Source: Wuchereria bancrofti (Eukaryota > Nematoda > Chromadorea > Rhabditida > Onchocercidae). Taken from it: a stretch of DNA of 64,000 bases. Every line of letters starts with the position of its first letter. Position 1 is the first letter of the stretch. The notes under the pieces are model-generated. The model was not told the DNA's origin, did not search any database, and saw only the letters and a list, made by a program, of their open reading frames with translations. Shown one piece after another: positions 54,082 through 64,000 of this stretch. Where the stretch lies: NCBI GenBank assembly GCA_005281725.1, contig SSBO01000012.1, positions 15,714,566-15,778,565 on the forward strand, given 5' to 3'. A program made the position numbers and the translations under genes.

Positions 54082-57000
54082 ATGGACAATGACTCCAAAG
54101 CAATTTTGAATGGAATTAATCTACGATTGAATGACATTGACTTGAAACTATCATTTGTTCTGGAACTGCTCACAAATCGTCTACCCGAGAAATCATCAAA
54201 AGAGCAGCTGACAACACTACAGCTTTTGCATCCTCAGTCATGTGAAACGACGAGCGATCGCAGAAATGCTGGCTTCATGGGATCAAAAGAGCAGGGACAA
54301 CCAACAGAGCGGATACCGGCATTCCCAGTTGAAGATGGAGTTGGTGAAATAGCTTTAGGCAATACAGTTCCTTCTTTGCAACTGGACAGCAATAAAAATT
54401 CTGTCCAAAAGCAGCAAGATGACATATTACCCGAGACGTCGTCTATTTCTGCCAAAGGGCGATCAACAGCAATATCAACTGGTATTACAGCAACCAACGA
54501 CAGTGAAGGTGACGAAGAAGTTGATGATTACGACGATGAACTGGATGAGGTAATCTGATCATTCGTACTTACACTTATTGCTGAAACTACAATAAATATG
54601 AATTTCGAAAAACGAAAAGATCTAATCCATTATCATTGTGTGAAGAAATTCTCTTTCATAACATCCAAATTGTGCCAGTTTAAGTAAGGTACCAAGTACA
54701 CTACTGTATATATTGCAAAATTTTTGCTGAATTTTCATGGCAATGATAAGTTTTTCTAAACATTATATTTCAAAGTGAACCCGAAACTAATCTGAAATCC
54801 TTATTTTTAATATTTTGTTTTTAACATATCATATTACCTTTCACTTTTCCTTCCTAAATTTTGTAGCAAGAATTAAAATCGAAGAGGAATGGTTTGAGAT
54901 TCTATGACAAAAATTAAGATGAAAACAACAGTTTCAAAATTTTAGCCTATCATTATATTATAAGGAATACAAAAGTGCAGTAAAGTCGAAACTTTGATGA
55001 ATTCAGTTTCTGTGAGATTGATCTCCATCCATTACAATATAACATAATTCAAAATTCAGGATGTTTCAACAGCAAACCAAGATCGTGAGGTAAAAATAAT
55101 TCATGCAGAAAGCAATTTTCCTGAAGGAGCTGTACGGCGAGCCGCTGAAAAGGCAGCACGAAGTTTTCAAAGTACTCAACCAAAGGTGAGTCGGGGTTTT
55201 TCTCTCCGACGTATTTATTTATATCTCCAATTTACTAATGATATTAATACTAATATTACTTATACAGTTCATCGCTGTTCACTCTGAAATAATAAAGGAA
55301 GAGCAATTATTTACTATAATTTTACCAATAGAATAGCGATCAATGTAACATTCTTACATACTGCAAACTGAACTGGATTTCATGAAAAGATTTGATTTCA
55401 ATTATTTCTTTAATGAAAATTCCATTTTTCTTCTCATTTCTCTAATTTTGGTTTTGCCTTGTAGCATCTTCCATTCGTTCATTCTTCCACCCTTAGTTTA
55501 ACTTCTGCTCTTGGCATTCTTTTTCGACCGTTCCGGATATACTCTTTCTAATCTACGTTGCTGTCTTTATCATATTCACTCAAAAAAATGAAGGTAAATA
55601 ATAAAAACCTTTGTTTTTCCCACAATTTATTTCATTTTATCTGGAAATTTTGTACATTTGCGTGTATCAATATTTTGTTTTCATGTTCTACTGCTATTCC
55701 TTTTCACATTTCTCTTTTAAACTCTGTTAAACTTTCTTAATTATATTATTCTTTTTTTTTCTGCAAAGGATATTGCTTTGTGTAATAGATGAATAAGAAA
55801 AAAGGTGCGAAGATGAAAAAAGAAAAAGAGTTAATTTTGCGGAAATATTTTTGATTTTCAAATATTGAATCTATTACACAAAATTTATATGGAAAGAAAA
55901 GTAAGAAATAACAAACTTATTGCAAATGACCCACAGAATTCTGTTAGCCAGGTCCTTTCACTGTTCATCCTTTTTTCCTTGAATGGACAGATTATATTAG
56001 CTACTACAGCTTTTCTATTAATTAAACTGAAAATGATTTTGATGTTTACCCATCACCACCGTAATTATTCTGTGTTAATCTTCATTCCTTACTACTAATA
56101 GACTAACCAATAATAGCAGATATCATCACTTGTTCAGTTGATTTTCCAATCAGTTACTATTTTAATATGGTTGAAATAAGGATATTTTAATAGAGAAGTG
56201 AATTTGCTTACAAATGAGCCAATTTCGCGAGAGAGATTGAGAGACAAGAGAGGAATAGAATAGAATTATTTCGAGTTATGAAACTGTTGATTATTACTAG
56301 CAAGTACAGACAATTTTANAACGACAGTGAAGGTGACGAAGAAGTTGATGATTACGACGATGAACTGGATGAGGTAATCTGATCATTCGTACTTACACTT
56401 ATTGCTGAAACTACAATAAATATGAATTTCGAAAAACGAAAAGATCTAATCCATTATCATTGTGTGAAGAAATTCTCTTTCATAACATCCAAATTGTGCC
56501 AGTTTAAGTAAGGTACCAAGTACACTACTGTATATATTGCAAAATTTTTGCTGAATTTTCATGGCAATGATAAGTTCTTCTAAACATTATATTTCAAAGT
56601 GAACCTGAAACTAATCTGAAATTCTTACTTTTAACATTTTGTTTTTAACATATTATATTACCTCTCACTTTTCCTTTCTAAATTTTGTAGCAAGAATTAA
56701 AATCGAAGAGAAACGATTTGAGATTCTATGACAAAAATTAAAATGAAAACAATAGTTTCAAGATTTTAGCCTGCCATTATATTATAAGGAATACAAAAGT
56801 GCAGTGAAGTCGAAACTTTGATGAATTCAGTTTCTGTGAGATTGATCTCCATCCATTACAATATAACATAATTCAAAATCCAGGATGTTTCAACAGCAAA
56901 CCAAGATCGTGAGGTAAAAATAATTCATGCAGAAAGCAATTTTCCTGAAGGAGCTGTACGGCGAGCCGCTGAAAAGGCAGCACGAAGTTTTCAAAGTACT

Positions 57001-59195
57001 CAACCAAAGGTGAGTCGGGATTTTTCTCTCCGACATGTTTATTTATATTTCCAATTTTACTAATGACATTAATACTAATATTACTTATACAATTCATCGC
57101 TGTGTCCTCTGAAATAATAAAGGAAGAGCAATTATTTACTACCAATTTTATCAATAGAATAGCGATCAATGTAACATTTTTGCATATTACAAACTGAACT
57201 GGATTTCATGAAAGGATTTGATTTCAATCATTTCTTTAATGAAAATTCCATTTTTCTTCTCATTTCTCTAGTTTTGGTTTTTCCTTATAGCATCTTTCAT
57301 TCGTTCATTCTTCCACCCTTAATTTAACTTCTGCTCTTGGCATGCTTTTTCAACCGTTTCGGATGTCACTCTTTCTAATCTACGTTGCTATCTTTATCAT
57401 ATTCACTCAAAAAAATGAAGGCTAAATAATAAAAACCTTTGTTTTTCCCACAATTTATTTCATTTTATCTGGAATTTTTGTACACTTACGTGTATCGATA
57501 TTTCGTTTCTGTATTCTACTGCTATCCCTTCTCACATTTCTTTTTTGAGTGTAATAGATGAATAAGGGAAAAAGTACGAGGATGACAAAACGAAAAAAAT
57601 TAGTTTTGCGGAAATATCTTTGATTCTCAAATATTGAATTATATGGAAAGAATAGTAAATGACCCACAGAATTCTGTTAGCCAGGTCCTTTCACTATTCA
57701 TCATCCTTTTTTCCTTGAATGGACAGATGATATTAGCTACTACAGCTTTTCTATTAATTAAATTAAAAATGATTTTGATGTTTATCTATCATCACTGTAG
57801 TTATTCTATATTTATCTTTCTTCCTTACTACTAGCAGACTAACCAATAATAACAGATATTATCAGTTGTTCAGTTGATTTTCCAATCAGTTACTATTTTA
57901 ATATGGTTGAAACAAGGATATTTTAATATAGAAGTGAATTTGTTTACAAATGAGCCAATTTCACAGAGAGATTGAGAGACAAGAGAGGAATAGAATAGAA
58001 GAATTATTTCAAGTTATGAAACTGTTGATTATTACTGGCAAGTACTGATGATTTTAATCATTTTATCTTCGTTAACAAATGCTGTTTAGGTTTTTGCGTG
58101 GCAAATATTACGAGAATCGGTTACCGACCAAGAACTTCGAAATGTGCATATCTCCTTAAGAACATTTCATGGTGAAACTGCAGAGCATCTCTTATCTCGG
58201 CAATTACCAAAGGTTTAATAATTTTTAATAATTGTAAGATGAATAGCTGTAATATAGAAGTAGAAATAGATAAAAAAATCATAAATAAAATCATGAACAG
58301 AAAGAAATATATAACAGGCATAAAAAATAATTTCAAGTCTTTTAAGAAGTCTCTTTCAAGTCTCTTTTCTTATTCTTCACGTTGTATTTCTCATTCTTCA
58401 CTTCATTTTTAGCTATTGGTTTCTATCAAAGTCATTTTGCACTTCTTTCCAATCTTGAAAAAAAATTTATTGTAATGGATCAGCTTCTTAGTAATATTTC
58501 ATTTATTTCTATACTTTATCTTTGTTTCCTTTTGCAGTTGTAGTACTAGCCTGCTTATATCTTTCAACTTAATTTGACTAATTCAGATAACAGTACATCA
58601 TTAATATTAATAAATTATATTCCATTATTGAATATATTTACACAGATGGTATTACAGATACGCCTCGTAGTAGAAGCAACAATGTCCTATTTCAAGTGGG
58701 ATCAATTAAGTGATGAAAATCAGTTAACTAAAGCTAAACTGTTGCTGAGCCATCTAAAAAATAACGCCAAAGTGCGAAATTGGACTCTTAGAGAAGGACG
58801 TCCAAATCGGTGGGTTTAACTGCTTCGACGAAAAGGATGAGTTCCCCATAATTGAGACATACAGATTTAATATATTGCAACAGCAATTTCCACGTAATCT
58901 CAATCTATTGTTTCGTGATACCTCCAAACTCCAAAAAATATTTTTCTCATTACAGTACCTCTTTCTGTGATTGAACAGGTGCAACAGGTGCGTCTCGAAA
59001 GTACTACTCTCTCAACTCTTCATGACTCAACAAGTTTGAACTCCAAATATAGATAAAACTTTAAATCTAGAGTTTTTTTACAGGATATCGAATACGATGG
59101 ACGCAGTATGGAAACGTTACGCGGCCTTCCTTGGACAAACCAGTTTTGCTACGGTTGGTTTATTACCAAGCCATATAAGTCAGCTCAATCGATAA
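54082..59195 (+). CDS. Uncharacterised protein with acidic N-terminal region
   Basis: I do not recognise the family. Exons in phase are 54082-54549, 55060-55185 (repeated at 56884-57009), 58090-58212, 58646-58809, 59084-59195. Counted once each they give about 330 aa. Exon 1 begins with a heptad-like helix ([17 protein letters not shown]). A Ser/Thr/Gln-rich region follows, then an acidic run ([15 protein letters not shown]). The rest is helical and basic: [62 protein letters not shown] and a last exon with [15 protein letters not shown]. The overall look (acidic disordered part plus compact basic helical C-terminal part) suggests a nuclear or chromatin-associated factor, which is only inference. 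The repeat of exon 2 falls across a single-N join and is probably not real. Confidence 0.65.
54496..56318. repeat. 1.8-kb duplicated block, member 1
   Basis: This matches 56320-58057 with a few percent of substitutions and small indels. It begins inside exon 1 and includes exon 2. Confidence 0.9.
56319..56319. other. Single N, contig join
   Basis: One ambiguous base. The sequence to the right restarts within exon 1 of the gene at 54082, at base 54496. Confidence 0.9.
56320..58057. repeat. 1.7-kb duplicated block, member 2
   Basis: This is the second version of the block. It carries an unchanged exon 2 (56884-57009) but only the last 54 bases of exon 1. It runs on continuously into exon 3 at 58090. 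Confidence 0.9.
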
Positions 59196-60323
59196 ATTCA
59201 ACAAACAGTTCGATAGCCTACCTCATGAACTCCTTTATTTCACATCCTTATTTTCTATCAATGTGTATGTATGCACTCCTTCCACTGCAAGTATAAATAA
59301 CCTTTGAATGAAATTAAATAAGCCACCCTAATAGTGAATTTTGGTCTGTCATATTACATGCAGTACAAAAGTCAAGGTTCGTACTCAGTATCAGCTATTC
59401 CCGCTTGACCAAAACAGTACTTGAATATACTCTTTTATATTTGAACTCATCACTGACTTCTTTTATCCTCAATACCAAAACTCAATATTTTGGCTGTAGC
59501 CAGAATAGGACATTTGTTGGTCATTTTTGAACTCCGTGTCCATTTTTCGAACTATCACCAATTTTGACCTCAGTTAAGAAATGTTTCAAAAAAAAAAAAA
59601 AAAAAAAATACTGTGAGAATCTCAAATGTCTCCGCTCCATCCCATTAGTTCAAAAGGCCTCTCAAAAATCGCTGCATCTATGTATTCCCAATAATGACGT
59701 CACTAAACGATGTACTTGCCGTACGTGCAAATCAACGAGTATTCACGTCATTACTTCCCAAACATTTTTTAAATTCAGTGTTTCCACAAGCGAACCAGTC
59801 AAAAATCATTACACATACAGTGCGACAGAGGAGAAAATAAGCATTGGGCATTACAAGACAAAAACATAAGAGGAAAATGGAAAATGAAACGAGATAGTTC
59901 ACTGATGAAAAAAAAATGGGACAACCATATAAATGTTCACGGACTGGTTTCATATTTCCAACAGAAAGCAGTTGCCGCACACACAAACAATAGCAACATG
60001 TGGAACAATAAAAGAACAAGTACATATTATAAAAATGCATAACTCTGATAATGAAAACGAATTGATGGAAATGAGTAACGAATTGTACAAATCATTTTTT
60101 TCCTCTCACGAAGCATATTGCACTGAATTTCCATAAGTGTCAACGTGAAAAGTGTAAATTCTCCACAGATCTACAATTTATCCAACTTCATACTGAGCAC
60201 AACCTAGGAAGGACCATGCATAAATTGAAGTGCTAAGTCCCATCAAAAAATTTACAACTGCATGATCCATTCGTTCGTGAAATATTTTAATTTTATGCAA
60301 ATGGATATTATAATTCCTGATCA
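59196..60323. other. Convergent 3' intergenic region
   Basis: This lies between the 3' ends of the plus-strand unknown gene and the minus-strand canopy gene. It contains an oligo-A run at about 59589-59609. ORFs at 59564-59869 and 59732-60040 overlap on opposite strands and show no motif. Confidence 0.45.
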
Positions 60324-61672
60324 TCATAATTCTAGATCAGAAATTTCCATACAACCACGTTCTGTGCGTTTTAATACTCGTTTTTTACAGAGATATTCCT
60401 GAAATGGATTTAAACCGAAATTGGAATGGCAGTAATGACCTAAAAAATTTCCTCTATATTCCAGACAGCATCCAACCATCGAATGGTTGGATAAATGACT
60501 TATTTCACGCCACACTTGTTACAATTCTTTTTGTCTATCTATTAATACTTCGCATCCGCAACATCTGGAAATCCATACCTAGTCATACTCAACAACTAAC
60601 ATGAAAGATTATTGTGGCAAGAACATAAAAACACTACCTCAAGTAGTGGCCTATTCCGGATATTATACCACTGTTCGAGATCATTTTCATAACGCTCTAG
60701 TAATGTTTCACAGTTCTGTTTTAATGTTACGATTTCAACCGATGGAGTATCCCACATTTCGTAGGGTATACCTAATTCCACCTGCAATAAGCAACTACTA
60801 AAGTTAAACTTACATACTTTAAAAAGATTTTCAATATCAGATTTGAAGAATGAGTTTTACTTAGACAACCAAAAGTAGCAGCGCAATATAACACACTCTG
60901 AAACCACTACATGAATTCGTAGTTGAACCTACTGAGATTTTATAAAAATCAATACCTAAAGGTAATATTCTTAAACAACACTTCAAAATAGAACAAGAAT
61001 TCCCCAAATATAGGATACATAAGCTTTCGAAACATTGAAAATGAGCAAACCTTAACTCCTTTACTTCTTAGCTCATTCAAAGCTTTCATTGTATTACTTT
61101 CCTCCTTGGCAAATCGTGAAATGTCTGACTTCTCTTTATGCAGTTTATACTGCAACATTCGCTCACAAGTTCCCTCCAAAGCTTCCACAAACTTAAGTTC
61201 TTTTTCTACGGCCGAAATCTATAAAATCTTAAATAATATCTCAATCAACCTCCATTATCAACCATCAACAATCTACTCAGAAAATACATTAAAAATTCAA
61301 AGATTAACGTTATGTGTTCCTTTCAAAGAAACTAATGACATCAGGAGAACAGGTACAGCAATCAGTGTCAACAAAAGTGGCCGTCTTAACTTATTTTTTA
61401 TCTTTATCTAAAAAAAAATTTACCTTATAATAATATTCCAAACCTACCTTAACATCTCTATCATTTGCTAACTGTTCCTGAAACTCTCGTGCAAATAATA
61501 CACATGATTCGCAACTTGACGGAAGATCGACCGTTGGTTCAGCAATAATTACAAAAGACTTCGAATATACAATTGATAAAGCAAAAAATAAAGCAATGAA
61601 ATTAGGAAGATGTCGTTGGAGCTTTTTGCCGTTGTTGTGGATGCTGCTGCTTCCATTCTTGTTCGTCATCAT
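60324..61672 (-). CDS. CNPY: Canopy family ER protein (CNPY3/4-like, saposin-type fold)
   Basis: Canopy proteins are ER-resident, disulfide-rich saposin-like chaperone partners (CNPY3 aids Toll-like receptor folding in mammals). Four exons join in phase: 61448-61672, 61051-61218, 60638-60781, 60324-60398. They give about 203 aa. A hydrophobic N-terminal segment (FIALFFALSIVY) acts as signal. It is followed by the saposin cysteines CESCVLFAREF, then TCERMLQYKLHKEKS, SRFAKEES, LRSKGVKVELGIPYEMWD, QNCETLLERYENDLEQWY and EYLCKKRVL, all in CNPY3/4 order. I start at the ATG pair (61672) because a TTATAG acceptor ends at 61692; an upstream in-frame ATG lies at 61717. The C-terminus is SDLEL and not a clear KDEL-type signal. 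Confidence 0.88.
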
Positions 61673-61691
61673 CGTGTTCCGTTGTATACAT

Positions 61692-61705
61692 CTATAAGGG
61701 AATTT
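61692..61705 (-). promoter_or_regulatory. Probable SL trans-splice acceptor of the canopy gene
   Basis: On the minus strand, TTCCCTTATAG sits about 100 nt after the MED31 stop (61790) and 20 nt before the canopy start. This is the spacing of a downstream operon gene in nematodes. No cDNA evidence. Confidence 0.45.
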
Positions 61706-61789
61706 TGATTTATGCAAAAAGTTATCAAAAGATCTATTACTTTATAATGCTCATTTTCATGATTCAAAGCACCGAAGAGATTAGAAAAG

Positions 61790-62790
61790 TCAGTTAAAAG
61801 ATGAAAGTAAAGGAAACTAAAATTAATTTCGCCTTTCTCTTCGAAACGAACATTTTAAAACATTTTGAAACAACAAAGCTAACATGCAATCGTTGGCGTT
61901 TACGAGTATAATATTGCCATTGCAGCAACTGCTGTTCTTCAATAAATTTTGCATTTGCTGTACAAGTTATTGCCTCACGAAAAGCTGAGCTCTGTACCGC
62001 TTCAAGGAAGTGTAAGCACTGTGGATATTTCAAAGCTCTAGAAAAACCAGAAAAAAAAAAGTTACTGGAAAAAGAACTGAAATCACTGCATAAAATAATG
62101 CAAAACATTTAAATATTTTATTTAATAAAAAAACACTTGAAAATACTAGGTGCCAATAAATCTAACCTCGCGTATTCCGGTCTTTTCCAGTATAAAAGGT
62201 ATTTCAAATAATTGATAAAGTATGGCTCCTTAAAATAACCTCGCTGCGCTAAAACTAAAATTACTTCGGTTCAAATCTATTGAAACTGAAATTTAGTTCA
62301 ATTAATATCAGTGTTAAATATGAGTAAGCAAAAAGCAGAGAGGAAATATAAAGCAAACATAGTTATTTAATTAAATGAAGAATCAACTAGAACAAGAAAA
62401 CGTACAATTCAAGTAATGAGGATTAGCTAAAGCCTGTACAAATTCACATTCAATTTCGAATCGTTTCTTTTGTTCCTCAGATGTTTCGGGACCAGAAACC
62501 GAGTTTAAACCGGAACCTTCAATGCTATAATTCTTATAAGGTAAAATTGATCACTGTTTTTACTGACAATAAACTTCCATAATTTGATCACGACACATAA
62601 GTAAACTCACCTCTCAAAAGATCCAGATTGCTCGCTCCAAATTTCTGAAACAGCTAATAGTTTTTTTAAATACAAGACCACAGACCACTATATTCATGCA
62701 AAACTTCTACACTTAGCGACTAAAGTAGTTCGCATTTCAACTGTTCCCTTTTAATTTTAAATTATCATCCCAAAAGAGTCGAAATGCCAT
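61790..62790 (-). CDS. MED31: Mediator complex subunit 31 (MED31/SOH1)
   Basis: MED31 is the most conserved Mediator subunit and sits in the middle module that contacts RNA polymerase II. Firm exons are 62406-62524, 62167-62254 and 61884-62037, with 62611-62644 likely upstream. Core sequence RFEIECEFVQALANPHYLNFL, AQRGYFKEPYFINYLKYLLYW, EYARALKYPQCLHFLE and FIEEQQLLQWQYYTRKR matches MED31 throughout. An N-terminal acidic, Ser-rich extension (SGPETSEEQKK) precedes the core. The first exon (62742-62790, starting MAFRLFWDD) and the nine-codon last exon (61790-61816) keep phase but are inferred and could be wrong. The gene lies directly upstream of the canopy gene on the same strand. Confidence 0.9.
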
Positions 62791-63085
62791 ACCAGAGAGA
62801 AAAGCAAAATTCAGATTCTCTTTTTCTATCATACCTCATTCCATATACTTTTAACGCAGTATGAAGATTTTATTCCTGGTGAGTCTGAATTATCCTATAT
62901 ATAGACTTCGAACAAGTGTTCAATTGTACTGTTCGGAAAAACACTTCATATTATGAAATTTGCATAATAAAAATTATATGGAAAGAAAGCTTCAGAAGAA
63001 GACAGGACTAAAAGCTTTAAAACGAAAGAAATTGAGCGAAATAACAAAAAATAGTTTATTACTCAAAAATTAGAAAAATAAAGAT

Positions 63086-63137
63086 GGTCATGAAATCAGG
63101 GGTGCTTTACTGATCATGAAATCAGGGGTGCTTTTTA
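63086..63137. repeat. Short tandem repeat
   Basis: The sequence TCATGAAATCAGGGGTGCTTT occurs twice in direct orientation with a five-base spacer, in the gap between the TRM13 stop and MED31. Confidence 0.9.
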
Positions 63138-63478
63138 ACAAAGTAACGAAGAGGCAAAAAATCCTTCCCCAACACTATCAAATCTTCCCTCAGTTCAAAT
63201 TACCACTTTTCTTTTCAGGACATATTTTTTAAAGGTATTCAATGATCCCAAAGCTAAGAATTGCAAACCGGTTATGAGACTAAAGATGTGAGATTTAAAT
63301 ACAGCTAGTTTAAAGGAAATTAACAGAAGCTGAATGCTTATTAGAAAACCTAAGAAAATCTAAATGATCCTTCAAGTTGTTTCTTAAATTAAAAATAAGA
63401 ACTTTTTATAAGCAATTTCATCCCTAATGCTTTAGTTCTATAACATTCCAATCAAATTGCATTAATACTCACAACTTT

Positions 63479-63935
63479 TCATCGTTTCTTCCCTACAATA
63501 AGCAAATTTTCAGGAGAAACAGTCCTTTTCACATATCTACACAAGGAAACATCATAGCCAAACTTCCGAAGTTCTACGACTCGACCAAATTCCAAAACCG
63601 CTTTAGCTTTCTGTCCAAGAAGTTCTTTTTCCACTGAACTCAGCGACATAAATTCCAACTTTGCTTCCTGTTGACCCAAATTTTCGGACTTTAGCGAGTG
63701 AGATGAAACAGAAACATTACCATCAAGATTCTCCTAAAGTCAATAAATTTAGGGATACTTCGTAATCCTAAAAGTTTTGTAACTTTCATTTTGTAACAAC
63801 TGAGAAAACTCTTGCAGATGCAGATAATACCTGATTGAGGAAACTGCAAACAGCCCATGTTGAAATATGTCTTAAAGCGGCAAATTCATTTGAGCTACAG
63901 ATGCCATGAAATTCCAAGAAGGCACGACCAATGTA
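63479..63935 (-). CDS. TRMT13: tRNA 2'-O-methyltransferase TRM13 (C-terminal exons only)
   Basis: TRM13 methylates the 2'-OH of position 4 in the acceptor stem of several tRNAs. The two exons 63831-63935 and 63479-63733 join in phase; the rest lies right of the window. The first carries YIGRAFLEFHGICSSNEF and ISTWAVC, matching the family block around the FHYFQRMSSWA region. The second carries SSVEKELLGQKAKAVLEFGR, KFGYDVSLCRYV and SPENLLIV, matching the conserved TRM13 C-terminus (SVEEKK...GLLIDQGR...SLENVLL-like). The catalytic SAM-binding and zinc-finger parts are not in view. Confidence 0.85.
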
Positions 63936-64000
63936 CTGAAAAAGGGTAATATTCGATATAATAAATGATGAATTTTGATCAAGTCATTCTTAAGTTACAG

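Noticed and set aside
59564..60040. Overlapping 101- and 102-codon ORFs on opposite strands
   Set aside because: They lie between two convergent 3' ends, include an oligo-lysine run from poly-A, and show no recognisable sequence.

Overview
This window is AT-rich nuclear DNA from a nematode, most likely a filarial (clade III) worm. That is an inference. It rests on many short exons separated by introns of roughly 100-500 bp with TTTCAG-like acceptors, on gene families shared with Caenorhabditis, and on acceptor-like sites just 5' of several start codons that suggest SL trans-splicing. All exon coordinates were derived by hand from reading frame, splice phase and remembered family alignments. 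No search or gene finder was run.

Layout. Minus strand, 1-9220: a tankyrase (ankyrin clusters, SAM, PARP) whose last catalytic exon(s) lie left of the window. Minus, 12093-14144: a complete RhoA-type GTPase. Minus, 17693-25287: a complete 22-exon lysosomal alpha-mannosidase (GH38). Plus, 30378-31615: a four-TM MARVEL-like protein. Plus, 33517-36724: an F-box protein of the FBXO33/FBXO39 type. Plus, 37180-39088: an unrecognised single-pass membrane protein. Minus, 41336-46981: three copies of an RmlC-like dTDP-4-dehydrorhamnose 3,5-epimerase locus. Two copies are identical to each other and decayed; one is intact. Minus, 48782-49980: a RYBP/YAF2-type zinc-finger protein. Plus, 54082-59195: an unrecognised protein with an acidic N-terminal region. 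Minus, 60324-62790: a canopy (CNPY) protein directly behind the Mediator subunit MED31, spaced like an operon, preceded by the 3' end of a TRM13 tRNA methyltransferase.

The region from 39 to 58 kb is a patchwork of duplications. Four single 'n' bases (39646, 42811, 45943, 56319) each sit at a point where the sequence restarts inside an earlier segment. One pair is identical over about 1.7 kb and the other pairs differ by a few percent. The simplest reading is unmerged contig overlaps and alternative haplotypes. The diverged epimerase copy could nevertheless be a true paralogue. Anyone using gene copy number from this region should check reads first.

The most notable biology is: (i) an alpha-mannosidase gene that keeps a full-length frame only if two GC-AG introns and one CG-ending intron are used; (ii) an epimerase copy that has lost conserved arginines, an acceptor AG and its C-terminus next to an intact copy; (iii) a fragment of the tankyrase zinc-binding exon duplicated into the neighbouring intron; (iv) a MED31-CNPY pair about 100 bp apart with a trans-splice-like acceptor; (v) two multi-exon genes of no family I recognise.
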